64,000 nucleotides of DNA from Gelidibacter salicanalis (GTDB lineage: Bacteria; Bacteroidota; Bacteroidia; Flavobacteriales; Flavobacteriaceae): assembly GCF_007997285.1 (NCBI RefSeq), contig NZ_VORX01000001.1:1-64000 (forward strand), in the 5' to 3' direction. Position numbers and translations under genes: made by a program. This document shows positions 7,756-15,867 of this stretch, piece by piece. The notes beneath the pieces are model-generated. The model saw nothing but the letters and a program-made list of their open reading frames with translations, made no database searches and was not told the origin of the DNA. The stretch's first letter is position 1, and each line of letters starts with the position of its first letter.

Positions 7756-8631
7756 ATGAAACGTAAGGACTTCTTAAAAACTTCAGTAGTAGGTAGTATG
7801 GCAACTCTTTTTGGAGTTTCCGCTCTTGCTAAATTGAAAAAAGAAAACCCAAACAATTCATTAATTAATAACAATGTAGGGTATAATCATTTACCCAATA
7901 AAGAAATTAAAACTATGAACACAATAATTCACAGAGCAGACACAAGAGGAGATGCTAATCATGGCTGGCTCCATTCAAAACACACTTTCAGTTTTGCAAA
8001 TTACCACAATCCAGAGCGAATGAACTTTGGAGTATTAAGAGTATTAAATGACGATACCGTTTCGGAAAGCAGAGGTTTTGGCACACACCCGCATCAAGAT
8101 ATGGAGATTGTTTCCATCCCATTGGAAGGCGATTTAAAGCATGAAGATAATATGGGTAACAAAACTATTATTAGAGAAGGTGACATTCAAGTCATGAGCG
8201 CAGGAACTGGCGTGATGCATTCAGAATACAATAATAACCCAGACAAGCCAGTAAAGTTTTTACAGATCTGGATTATTCCAAACAAACGAAATGTTGAGCC
8301 ACGTTACGACCAAATTTCACTTAAGGATATTGCAAAAGAGAACGAATTCTATCAAGTACTTTCTCCAAACAAGGATGACCAAGGTGTTTGGGCTCATCAA
8401 GATGCCTGGTTCAATATCGGCAAATTTACCAAAGGAAATTCTGATGAGTACAAAATCAACAAAAAAGGGAATGGTGTCTATGCCTTTATCCTTGAAGGCG
8501 AAGTTGAGCTTAACGGTGAAAAACTATCTAAAAGAGATGGAATGGGTGTTTGGGATACAGACAGCTTTACCATAAAAGCAACGGAAGATGCTCGTGTGCT
8601 TTTAATGGAAGTACCAATGAACATTAATTAA
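7756..8631 (+). CDS. Pirin-family protein with export signal
   Basis: 291 residues. A twin-arginine-like or Sec signal (MKRKDFLKTSVVGSMATLFG) precedes a pirin bicupin. The metal ligands typical of pirin/YhhW are visible: HPHQDMEI gives two His, and VMHSEYN gives His and Glu. YhhW-like pirins show quercetinase activity in vitro. Starting at the internal MNTIIHRAD would give an ordinary cytosolic pirin, so the signal looks added. I chose the ATG at 7756 because a TTG at 7735 would coincide with the predicted transcription start. It is the first gene under the sigma-54 promoter. Confidence 0.88.
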   Translation: MKRKDFLKTSVVGSMATLFGVSALAKLKKENPNNSLINNNVGYNHLPNKEIKTMNTIIHRADTRGDANHGWLHSKHTFSFANYHNPERMNFGVLRVLNDDTVSESRGFGTHPHQDMEIVSIPLEGDLKHEDNMGNKTIIREGDIQVMSAGTGVMHSEYNNNPDKPVKFLQIWIIPNKRNVEPRYDQISLKDIAKENEFYQVLSPNKDDQGVWAHQDAWFNIGKFTKGNSDEYKINKKGNGVYAFILEGEVELNGEKLSKRDGMGVWDTDSFTIKATEDARVLLMEVPMNIN

Positions 8632-8699
8632 ATCAAGTAAATCAATAATTATTAACCGTCACTAAAGACAGAAAACAAACATTAAAAACAATTAAAGAA

Positions 8700-9389
8700 A
8701 TGAAAACAATTAAATTAACATTCGTATTATTTTTAGCAATCACGTTAAACGCTTTTGCTCAAAAACCGAGTCCAGAGTTGTTAAACCCAACCAATCACTC
8801 TTTATTATTAATTGATCACGAAGGTCAAATGGCTTTTGCCGTAAATGGTATTGATCCAATCCAGTTACGTAACAATGTAGGTTTGGTAGCAGGAACATCA
8901 AAAATATTTAATGTTCCCACAGTAGTTACTACGGTTGCAGCAGAATCTTTCGCGGGACCTGTATTTCCAGAAATCAGTGAGTTTTATCCAAATGAAAGTG
9001 ATTATGTTGATAGAACAACGATGAATACTTGGGAAGATGTAAACGCCTACAAAGCGATTACAGGAAAAAACAAGAAAAAAATTGTTATGGCAGGACTTTG
9101 GACGAGCGTTTGTATTGTTGGCCCTGCAATGTCGGCAATTAATGATGGTTACGAAGTATATATCATTACAGATGCGTCTGGCGATGTTTCTCAAGAAGCT
9201 CACGAAATGGCAGTTCAAAGAATGATTCAAGCTGGAGCAAAGCCTATTACATCTATGCAATACTTATTAGAATTGCAACGTGATTGGGCAAGAAGCGAAA
9301 CTTACGAAGCTGTAAACCAATTAGCAATGCGTTTTGGTGGTGGATATGGTCTTGGACTACAATATGCCAGAAAAATGTTGAAGCACTAA
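8700..9389 (+). CDS. Isochorismatase-like hydrolase, secreted (YcaC type)
   Basis: 229 residues with a Sec signal peptide (MKTIKLTFVLFLAITLNAFA, cleavage near AFA-Q). The isochorismatase-like fold shows the catalytic Asp in SLLLIDHEGQ and the nucleophile Cys in GLWTSVCIVG. In the third catalytic position the segment VDRTTMNTWED matches the R..NAW block of YcaC rather than the Lys of true isochorismatases, so this is an amidase or hydrolase of unknown substrate. YcaC relatives are normally cytoplasmic; export is unusual and matches the exported pirin before it. It is followed by a strong hairpin. Confidence 0.85.
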   Translation: MKTIKLTFVLFLAITLNAFAQKPSPELLNPTNHSLLLIDHEGQMAFAVNGIDPIQLRNNVGLVAGTSKIFNVPTVVTTVAAESFAGPVFPEISEFYPNESDYVDRTTMNTWEDVNAYKAITGKNKKKIVMAGLWTSVCIVGPAMSAINDGYEVYIITDASGDVSQEAHEMAVQRMIQAGAKPITSMQYLLELQRDWARSETYEAVNQLAMRFGGGYGLGLQYARKMLKH

Positions 9390-9401
9390 TATATAATCAG
9401 T

Positions 9402-9435
9402 AAGCTCTTCACTTGCTTTTAAGTGAAGAGCTTTT
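9402..9435 (+). terminator. Terminator or attenuator inside the gene run
   Basis: A perfect 13-bp stem, AAGCTCTTCACTT / AAGTGAAGAGCTT, with a 6-nt loop and TTTT after it. It ends only 12 nt before the next ATG, so the amidohydrolase gene must either be reached by read-through or have a promoter close by. Confidence 0.75.
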
Positions 9436-9447
9436 AAAACTTAAAAA

Positions 9448-11247
9448 ATGAAACAATTAATAGTATTATTACTTTTTGCTGTATCACTTGTTTCTTGTAA
9501 AACAGTACAAAACTCAAGTGCAGAAGCAGCAGACCTAATCGTAACCAATGCAAAGGTTGCAGTTATGGACAACAACCGAACAACTACTGAAGCCATAGCA
9601 GTAAAAGATGGCAAAATATTAAAGACAGGTACTACAGCGGAAATTTTAAAATTGAAATCTGATGGTACTAAAGTCATAGATGCCAAAGGAAGAACATTAA
9701 TCCCTGGATTGAATGACTCACATTTACATCTTACAAGAGGTGGACGTTTCTACAATGCCGAACTGCGTTGGGATGGCGTAAAAACCTTAAAGCGTGCTTT
9801 AGAAATGTTGAAAGAACAAGCAGAACGCACCCCTGATGGACAATGGGTAAGAGTAATTGGTGGATGGAGTCCATATCAGTTTGAAGAAAACAGATTCCCT
9901 ACCCCAGAAGAAATCAATGAAGCTACTGGAGATGTTCCGGCATTCGTATTGTACCTATATAGTAGAGGTTGGTTAAATAAAGCCGGTCTTAAAGCGATGG
10001 ATATTGATGAAAACACCGAAGCTCCAGAAGGCAGTAAATTTGAAAAAGGACCTGATGGAAAATTAACAGGTGTATTATTGGCAGAGCCTAATCCAGGGAT
10101 TTTGTATGCAAGAATTGGTGGATTACCGCCTTTGAGCGAACAAGAAATGGTTAACGGTTCAAAGCAATTTTATAGAGAATTGAACAGTTTTGGAATTACC
10201 AGTGGTATTGATGCTGGTGGTGGTGGCCATAAATTCCCAAAAGATTATACAGGAACTAAAGCCATTGCAGAAAAAGGCGAAATGCCAATTAGATTATCTT
10301 ACTACTTATTTCCACAGAATAAAGGTGAAGAATATGCTGAATTTCAAGAGTGGATGGCGAATAATAAAATCGGTCAGAATGGCGAAATCCATTTAGACCA
10401 CGGTTATGAGTTAGAAGGTGGTGGCGAATTTTTAGCTTGGAGTGTTGGGGATTTTGAAAATTTCTTGGCACCACAACCGATGCTTGAAGACAGACCAACC
10501 TGGCGTGAAGATTTAAAGAAGATTTTAAAACTGCATTCTGATAATGGATGGCCTTTTAGAATCCATGCCACCTATGGCGAAACTATTGCCCACATTCTTG
10601 ATGTTATTGAAGAGGTAAACAAAGAAACCAATGGCAAATTAACTTCCAACAGATGGTTAATTGACCACGCCGAAACCATAAAGGATGTCGAGTTAAAGCG
10701 TATTAAAGCTTTAAATGGTGGAATTGCGATTCAAGCAAGAATGGCTTATGCAGGAGAGTATTTTGTTGAGCGTTACGGAGCTGAAAAAGCGAAACAAGCA
10801 CCACCTGTTAAGAAAATGATGGATGCAGGAATACCTGTAGGCGCAGGAACCGATGGTACGCGTGTAGCGAGCTATAATCCTTGGCCAGCATTATATTGGT
10901 TAGTATCAGGTAAAACTGTGGGAGGTTTGCAATTGGCAGAAGCTTCAAATAAATTAACACGGGAAGAAGCTCTTTATTTATATACCAAAGGAAGTGCTTG
11001 GATGTCTAAAGAAGAAGATGTGAAAGGAACTTTAGAAAACGGAATGTATGCCGACTTCACCATTCTTTCTGATGATTATTTTAGCGTTCCGGAAGAGCAA
11101 ATCAAATCTTTGGAAGCGGTACTTACCGTAGTGAATGGGAAAGTGGTTTTTGGTAGCAAAGAATATCAAAAAATGAATCCACCGTTGCCGACAATCATTC
11201 CAGAATGGTCGCCAGTAAAATATTATGGCGGTTATCAACGACAATAG
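9448..11247 (+). CDS. YtcJ-like amidohydrolase lipoprotein
   Basis: 599 residues. A lipoprotein signal (MKQLIVLLLFAVSLVSCKT, Cys about 17) places it at a membrane. The body is an amidohydrolase of the YtcJ / amidohydrolase-3 group: the metal motif HLHLTRGG near residue 93, a middle HATYGET, WLIDHAETI and a late GAGTDGTRV carrying the final Asp. These enzymes hydrolyse amide or related bonds in small molecules using one or two metal ions. The natural substrate is unknown. In this run it follows two other exported proteins, suggesting periplasmic or surface processing of one compound. Confidence 0.85.
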   Translation: MKQLIVLLLFAVSLVSCKTVQNSSAEAADLIVTNAKVAVMDNNRTTTEAIAVKDGKILKTGTTAEILKLKSDGTKVIDAKGRTLIPGLNDSHLHLTRGGRFYNAELRWDGVKTLKRALEMLKEQAERTPDGQWVRVIGGWSPYQFEENRFPTPEEINEATGDVPAFVLYLYSRGWLNKAGLKAMDIDENTEAPEGSKFEKGPDGKLTGVLLAEPNPGILYARIGGLPPLSEQEMVNGSKQFYRELNSFGITSGIDAGGGGHKFPKDYTGTKAIAEKGEMPIRLSYYLFPQNKGEEYAEFQEWMANNKIGQNGEIHLDHGYELEGGGEFLAWSVGDFENFLAPQPMLEDRPTWREDLKKILKLHSDNGWPFRIHATYGETIAHILDVIEEVNKETNGKLTSNRWLIDHAETIKDVELKRIKALNGGIAIQARMAYAGEYFVERYGAEKAKQAPPVKKMMDAGIPVGAGTDGTRVASYNPWPALYWLVSGKTVGGLQLAEASNKLTREEALYLYTKGSAWMSKEEDVKGTLENGMYADFTILSDDYFSVPEEQIKSLEAVLTVVNGKVVFGSKEYQKMNPPLPTIIPEWSPVKYYGGYQRQ

Positions 11248-11261
11248 CTAAATTTAAAAAA

Positions 11262-11690
11262 ATGAATACAACAGTAAAAAACATCCTCAATCCAGGCGCA
11301 TATTCAAACCCTATTAACATTGTGCTTTTAATATTACGTCTGTCAGTAGGGGTGCTTATGTTAACTCACGGCTGGGGCAAGTTTGTAACATTGTTCGGTG
11401 CAGCACCAATTCAGTTTGCAGATCCTCTTGGGGTGGGCGCAGCAGCATCGCTTTCACTAACTGTTTTTGCTGAAGTCTTATGTTCTATTCTTTTAATAAT
11501 AGGATTGGGGTCTCGTTTAGCAACCATACCCCTTATTATTACAATGTTTGTTGCAATATTTATAATTCATGAAAGCGATGGTTTCGGAAGACAAGAGTTA
11601 CCACTTCTTTATGCTACAATTTACATTGCGATTGCATTATTGGGCGCCGGTAAATATTCAGTAGATTATTTAATAACGAAAAAAAAATAA
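11262..11690 (+). CDS. DoxX-family membrane protein 1
   Basis: 142 residues with four predicted membrane helices (for example IVLLILRLSVGVLMLTHGWG near the start). The L-R-x-x-V-G-x-L-x-x-x-H-G-x-x-K pattern is that of DoxX/DoxD-like proteins, which are linked to quinone-dependent oxidation and oxidative stress but are poorly understood in Bacteroidota. I use the ATG 14 nt after the amidohydrolase stop. An upstream in-frame start at 11205 would overlap that gene by 43 bp and add a basic stretch foreign to the family. Confidence 0.85.
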   Translation: MNTTVKNILNPGAYSNPINIVLLILRLSVGVLMLTHGWGKFVTLFGAAPIQFADPLGVGAAASLSLTVFAEVLCSILLIIGLGSRLATIPLIITMFVAIFIIHESDGFGRQELPLLYATIYIAIALLGAGKYSVDYLITKKK

Positions 11691-11784
11691 AAATCAATTA
11701 GTAATAAAATTGACTTTTTTTGGCTGATTATTTTGATGCCAAAGAATAATAATAACAAATATTAATTTTTAAAAACAAATAAAA

Positions 11785-12309
11785 ATGGAAACAGCAACAA
11801 AAGCAAAATGGAACGTAGATGCATCGCATTCTGAAGTAGGTTTCAAAGTAAAGCATATGATGATATCAACCGTAAAAGGAGCATTTGAAAAATTTGATGC
11901 TTCCGCAGAAACAGAAAGCGATGATTTCAAAAACGCAAAATTCAATTTCTCTGCGAAAGTAGATTCTATCAACACAAAAAATGAAGATAGAGACACACAC
12001 TTAAAGTCAGAAGATTTTTTCAATGCTGAAAAATATCCGGAATTGACTTTTAAATCAACATCATTCGATGGCAACAAAATTGTAGGCGATTTAACAATAA
12101 AAGATGTAACAAAGGAAGTTACCTTAAATACAGATTTCAATGGTGTAGCAGTTGACCCTTACGGACAAACCAAAGCTGGTTTTGAAATTACAGGTAAAAT
12201 CAACCGAAAAGATTTTGGACTTACTTGGAATGCAGTAACCGAAGCGGGAAGTATCGTAGTAAGCGATACCATTCAATTTGCAATCGACCTTCAGTTTATT
12301 AAGCAATAA
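11785..12309 (+). CDS. YceI-family lipid-binding protein
   Basis: 174 residues. It begins WNVDASHSEVGFKVKHMMIS and continues with KGAFEKFDAS, the conserved front end of the YceI lipocalin-like barrel that binds isoprenoid chains or amides. It ends at VVSDTIQFAIDLQF. Unlike E. coli YceI there is no signal peptide, as in many Bacteroidota copies, so it should be cytosolic. It lies between two DoxX genes and is closed by a terminator. YceI and DoxX are often neighbours in stress or respiratory contexts. Confidence 0.9.
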   Translation: METATKAKWNVDASHSEVGFKVKHMMISTVKGAFEKFDASAETESDDFKNAKFNFSAKVDSINTKNEDRDTHLKSEDFFNAEKYPELTFKSTSFDGNKIVGDLTIKDVTKEVTLNTDFNGVAVDPYGQTKAGFEITGKINRKDFGLTWNAVTEAGSIVVSDTIQFAIDLQFIKQ

Positions 12310-12334
12310 TCCAACATTCAGGATAGAATTAATT

Positions 12335-12368
12335 GGGGTTGGTTGTGTTATACACCAATCCCTTTTTT
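12335..12368 (+). terminator. Rho-independent terminator after yceI-like gene
   Basis: GGGGTTGGT pairs with ACCAATCCC (one G-T pair) around a short loop and is followed by six T. It separates the YceI-like gene from the second DoxX gene. Confidence 0.7.
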
Positions 12369-12396
12369 CATATAAGTCTGAAAGAATATTAATGTT

Positions 12397-12813
12397 ATGA
12401 AAGCACTTCTAAATAAAATACTGATTGCTGAACCAAATAAAGATTTAGGCTTATTGGTTTTTCGAATACTTGCGGCTGTTGCGCTAATGAAGGCTCACGG
12501 GCTACCAAAACTTTTGAATATACAAGAAGCAGTTACACACATTCCTGACCCATTAGGTCTTGGCGGTACATTTTCAACCTATTACGCCATTTTTGCCAAC
12601 GTGTTTTGCGCAATATTAGTGGCTCTTGGTTTTTTTACAAGATTTGCAGCCCTTGCTATTATATCCATTACTTTAACAGGTCTTGTAGTAGTTCACTTAC
12701 ACGATGCGGCAGATGTTCAGGACACCCCTATTATATATTCAATCGTATTTGGTTTTATCGCTTATATGGGTGCCGGAAAATACTCTTTGGATAACAGAAT
12801 TTTTAAAAATTAA
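12397..12813 (+). CDS. DoxX-family membrane protein 2
   Basis: 138 residues, four predicted membrane helices, paralogous to the DoxX protein two genes earlier: both have the L-x-x-R-x-x-x-x-x-x-x-x-H-G opening, an IPDPLGLG / FADPLGVG loop and an end in GAGKYSLDN / GAGKYSVDY. Function as for DoxX relatives, probably quinone-linked. It sits 12 bp ahead of a small transporter gene, so the two are likely co-transcribed. Confidence 0.85.
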   Translation: MKALLNKILIAEPNKDLGLLVFRILAAVALMKAHGLPKLLNIQEAVTHIPDPLGLGGTFSTYYAIFANVFCAILVALGFFTRFAALAIISITLTGLVVVHLHDAADVQDTPIIYSIVFGFIAYMGAGKYSLDNRIFKN

Positions 12814-12825
12814 TTTGAATGCAGT

Positions 12826-13275
12826 ATGAAATCACAACTGGTCTATATAATTTTTGCGATTGTCGCAGGAGCCGTATTGCCGCTTCAGGCGGGGCTTAAT
12901 GTACAACTTGGTAAATCTGTAAGCCAGCCTGTATTTGCGGCTTTTGCATCCTTTTTGGTAGGGTCACTCGGTCTACTTATCTATTTATTTATTATAAAAT
13001 TTGATTTCTCCTTGTTCTCTAATGTCAAATCGGTTTCCCCAATCGTTTGGATTGCAGGCTTATTAGGTGCGTTTTATGTAGCAGCCGTAATTGTATTAGC
13101 GCCAAAACTTGGTACGGCATTAACATTTTCTTTGGTGGTTGCAGGACAAATGGTAATTTCATTAGTATTGGATCATTATGGCCTGTTAGGGCTTCCAGTA
13201 AAGACAATAAACTGGCAACGGTTTTTAGGAATTGCATTTCTAATTGCCGGCGTATTGTTAATTCGTAAATTTTGA
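12826..13275 (+). CDS. Small DMT-family transporter (DUF606/YdcZ type)
   Basis: 149 residues with about five membrane helices. The opening AIVAGAVLPLQAGLNVQLGK, the middle LLGAFYVAAVIVLAPKLG and LVLDHYGLLG near the end are the signature blocks of the DUF606 (YdcZ) half-size drug/metabolite transporters. Such proteins usually work as dimers; the cargo is not known. It lies between a DoxX gene and the porin gene, whose ATG follows 2 nt after this stop, indicating coupled translation. Confidence 0.8.
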   Translation: MKSQLVYIIFAIVAGAVLPLQAGLNVQLGKSVSQPVFAAFASFLVGSLGLLIYLFIIKFDFSLFSNVKSVSPIVWIAGLLGAFYVAAVIVLAPKLGTALTFSLVVAGQMVISLVLDHYGLLGLPVKTINWQRFLGIAFLIAGVLLIRKF

Positions 13276-13277
13276 GA

Positions 13278-14648
13278 ATGATGAAAATAGCCACAACCAT
13301 ACTATGTCTTATTTGTTTATTCTTAATGCCTCAAGTCGCTTTGGCTCAAAATACAAAACAGTCAAAATCCAATGTTCTGGGTTTTCAATGGCTGCGCCAA
13401 AACGATAGTATTGTTATTGACGAACCTCAAGATTTCTATCAAGAAATCAAATCAATAGCATTAGGAAACACTACAACTTTGAGCTTTGGCGGAAGCTACC
13501 GTTTTCAAATTGAAGCTTATATCAATGAGCAATTTGATAAAAATCAAGACCAAAATGATTATTGGTTTCTGCATCGTGGTATGATTCACGCACACTTAAA
13601 AATGGGTTCAAAATTTGAGATCTTTGGCGAATTAAATTCCAGTTTAGTATCGAGTAAAGAGGCAATTGCGCCAGTAGATAAAGATGAGTTAAATGTTAAT
13701 CAGCTATTTGCGCGATACCAGTTTAACGACAATTTCAACATGCTCGTAGGTCGCCAAAATATGCGCTTGGGCACAGGACGTTTAATAGACGTTCGCGAAG
13801 GCCCAAATGTGCGCCTATCTTTCGATATGGCCCAGCTGCAATACACAAATCAGAATACCAAAATAACCGGTTTTTACGCCATTCCGGTGCAACAGCAATT
13901 CGGTATTTTTGATAATGACGCATTCCAAACTGATGAAACACATTCAGCACTCTACTGGACACAAAACTGGACCGAGAAAACCAATACAGATTTTTATATT
14001 TTTTATAAGGAAGAGACTGATAAATCTTGGAATGAGGTTACAGCAAATGATTATAGAACATCCTTTGGATTAAGACATTTTGGTACGTGGCAAGGCCTAA
14101 ATTACAACAATGAATTTGTTTATCAATTAGGGAAATTCGGAAGTGAAACTATTTCCGCTTGGACGGCTTCCCTTATTATTGAAAAAGAATTCGATGCGGC
14201 AACTCCATTTACAATTGGCGCAAAAACGGAAGCTATTAGTGGCGATAAAACCAGCGATGATAACACCTTGAATTCTTTCGACGCACTTTATCCAAGGGGT
14301 GCCTATTTTGGGCGTGTGGCTCGTTTTGGCCCATCCAACTTGATAGATGTGCATCCTTACATCAAAAGCAAAATTGGAAAGATTGATATAGAGTTTGATT
14401 ATGTGGCCTTCTGGCGTTTTTCTACGAACGATGGTGTATACAATCCAGCCCTGATCATAAACTATCCACCAGAAAATGATGAACGGTTTATCGGGAACCA
14501 GATCGGTGCAATCACAGGATATCAACTCAATAATTTTATTAGTTTTGAATTAGAATCCAACGTTATTTTTCCAGGTGCTTTTTTACAACAGAGCAGTCAA
14601 GGAGATACCTTGTACCATTTTGTATTTACAACAGAAATAAAATTTTAG
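13278..14648 (+). CDS. Alginate-export-like outer membrane porin
   Basis: 456 residues. A signal peptide (MMKIATTILCLICLFLMPQV, cleavage after ALA-Q) is followed by a beta-barrel of the alginate export family: FGGSYRFQIEAYINEQF, MLVGRQNMRLGTGRLIDVRE, and a C-terminal FVFTTEIKF ending in Phe as outer-membrane barrels do. Despite the family name such porins carry many small solutes. It is the last gene of the sigma-54-linked run. Its final 130 bp and the 75 bp after it recur as fragments at 18136-18261 and 47341-47540. The start could also be the next ATG at 13281. Confidence 0.85.
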   Translation: MMKIATTILCLICLFLMPQVALAQNTKQSKSNVLGFQWLRQNDSIVIDEPQDFYQEIKSIALGNTTTLSFGGSYRFQIEAYINEQFDKNQDQNDYWFLHRGMIHAHLKMGSKFEIFGELNSSLVSSKEAIAPVDKDELNVNQLFARYQFNDNFNMLVGRQNMRLGTGRLIDVREGPNVRLSFDMAQLQYTNQNTKITGFYAIPVQQQFGIFDNDAFQTDETHSALYWTQNWTEKTNTDFYIFYKEETDKSWNEVTANDYRTSFGLRHFGTWQGLNYNNEFVYQLGKFGSETISAWTASLIIEKEFDAATPFTIGAKTEAISGDKTSDDNTLNSFDALYPRGAYFGRVARFGPSNLIDVHPYIKSKIGKIDIEFDYVAFWRFSTNDGVYNPALIINYPPENDERFIGNQIGAITGYQLNNFISFELESNVIFPGAFLQQSSQGDTLYHFVFTTEIKF

Positions 14649-14715
14649 CTTAAATAGCTGTAAATTAGAAATCGCTAACCGATTTAAAAACTTGTCATAA
14701 CGTAACTAAAAAAAA
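14640..14715. repeat. Porin downstream region, duplicated at 47463-47540
   Basis: The sequence after the porin stop (GCTTAAATAGCTGTAAATTA, then GCTAACCGATTTAAAAAC and a run of A) reappears behind the porin fragment at 47341 with about 80 percent identity. The copy therefore spans coding and non-coding DNA, which means segment duplication rather than protein-level similarity. Confidence 0.65.
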
Positions 14716-14723
14716 TTTAAGAT

Positions 14724-15041
14724 ATGAAAACAGAATATTTTGACATCCCATTAGTTAAAAACGAAGACAAAAAACGTTTTGAAATAGAAATTGACGGACA
14801 CTTTGCTTTTATAGACTATAAAGAATTTGGCAGCCAAATAGCATTAGTACATACCGAAACCGACCCAGAATTAGCTGGAAAAGGTGCTGCAGCTGCAGTA
14901 GTGGAGAAAACATTGCATTATCTTGATGATAAGAAAATTGTATTGCTCCCTTTTTGTCCTTACGTTTTTGCGTACATAAAAAGACATCCGGAATGGAAAC
15001 GAATCGTGAGCCCGAAGTTTAATGGATATGAAGAGCTTTAA
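14724..15041 (+). CDS. Small GNAT-type N-acetyltransferase (YjdJ-like)
   Basis: 105 residues. The core (ALVHTETDPELAGKGAAAAV, then LPFCPYVFAYIKRHPEW) is the short GNAT domain of the YjdJ / Gcn5-related N-acetyltransferase group, where the G-x-G-x-A segment binds acetyl-CoA. These mini-GNATs are about 90-100 residues, so it is full length. The acceptor is unknown. It follows the porin by 75 bp in the same direction, with no strong terminator between, so it may ride on the same transcript. Confidence 0.85.
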   Translation: MKTEYFDIPLVKNEDKKRFEIEIDGHFAFIDYKEFGSQIALVHTETDPELAGKGAAAAVVEKTLHYLDDKKIVLLPFCPYVFAYIKRHPEWKRIVSPKFNGYEEL

Positions 15042-15071
15042 GTACAGCTTTTGCACAGAAAAGCACGCTTA

Positions 15072-15146
15072 ATGAATACCAGAGAAGAATTGATTGAAGT
15101 TTTTAATGATTTTATTAACGGGAAATTCGATCATTTAGAAAATTAA
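15072..15146 (+). CDS. 24-residue small ORF
   Basis: ATG to TAA encodes MNTREELIEVFNDFING and KFDHLEN. The composition is that of the first helix of an NTF2- or SnoaL-like protein, so it may be the 5' remnant of a larger gene rather than a true small protein. It lies between the acetyltransferase and FMN reductase genes. I list it with low confidence. Confidence 0.25.
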   Translation: MNTREELIEVFNDFINGKFDHLEN

Positions 15147-15158
15147 TATAGAATAGTT

Positions 15159-15174
15159 TACACAATATTGTGTA
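15159..15174. promoter_or_regulatory. 16-bp palindrome before the FMN reductase gene
   Basis: TACACAATATTGTGTA is a perfect palindrome 38 bp upstream of the ATG at 15212. It is a good shape for a dimeric repressor site. No candidate repressor is adjacent. Confidence 0.4.
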
Positions 15175-15211
15175 TGCGATATTTAGTAAAAATTAAATTT
15201 TAGTAAGACAG

Positions 15212-15790
15212 ATGAAATATAAACTTAAAGTTATAATAGGTAGCACAAGACCTACACGAAAAGGACCCATTGTTGCAGAATGGTTTTTAAAAATAGCCAA
15301 ACAACATTCCGATTTCGACATAGAAATTTTGGATTTAAAGGAAATTAACCTGCCTTTAATGGATGAACCTAACCACCCTAGTGTGCGACAGTACACAAAT
15401 GAGCACACAAAAAAATGGAGTAAGACAATTGATGAAGCGGATGCCTTCGTGTTCGTTACGCCAGAATACAACTATTGTGCACCCGCTACGTTTAAAAACG
15501 CTATGGATTATCTGTTTCAGGAATGGCAGGAAAAGCCAGTTGGATTTGTGAGCTATGGTGGATTATCAAGTGGAACTAGGGCAGTACAAGATTTGAAAGC
15601 CCCTATAACTACTTTAGGGATGATGCCATTACCGCAAGCTGTAAATATTCCGTTTTTCACTCAATTCATAAATAAAAATGATGTTTTTGAGGCGACTGAA
15701 TCTATGGAGAAGTCAGCAAATGTAATGTTGAAAAAATTACAGAATTGGACAAAAGCTCTAAAAGAAATGCGTGGAAACGCAACAAAATAA
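15212..15790 (+). CDS. NADPH-dependent FMN reductase family protein
   Basis: 192 residues, flavodoxin-like fold. The FMN phosphate loop IIGSTRPTRKGPIVAEW at the N-terminus, the TPEYNYCAPATFKNAMDYL block and VSYGGLSSGTRAV are the standard motifs of NAD(P)H-dependent FMN reductases (azoreductase/quinone reductase relatives). It is likely a soluble cytosolic dimer reducing quinones or azo/nitro compounds. A palindrome lies in front of it, and a broken aldehyde dehydrogenase follows. Confidence 0.9.
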   Translation: MKYKLKVIIGSTRPTRKGPIVAEWFLKIAKQHSDFDIEILDLKEINLPLMDEPNHPSVRQYTNEHTKKWSKTIDEADAFVFVTPEYNYCAPATFKNAMDYLFQEWQEKPVGFVSYGGLSSGTRAVQDLKAPITTLGMMPLPQAVNIPFFTQFINKNDVFEATESMEKSANVMLKKLQNWTKALKEMRGNATK

Positions 15791-15867
15791 TTATATTTTA
15801 GAAAGATTAAATAAGTATTAGACACATATAAATAAAAAAATAACACTAAATATTAAAAAAGAGGGAA

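Noticed and set aside
11205-11261. Upstream start for the first DoxX gene
   Set aside because: It would overlap the amidohydrolase end by 43 bp and add residues unlike DoxX N-termini.
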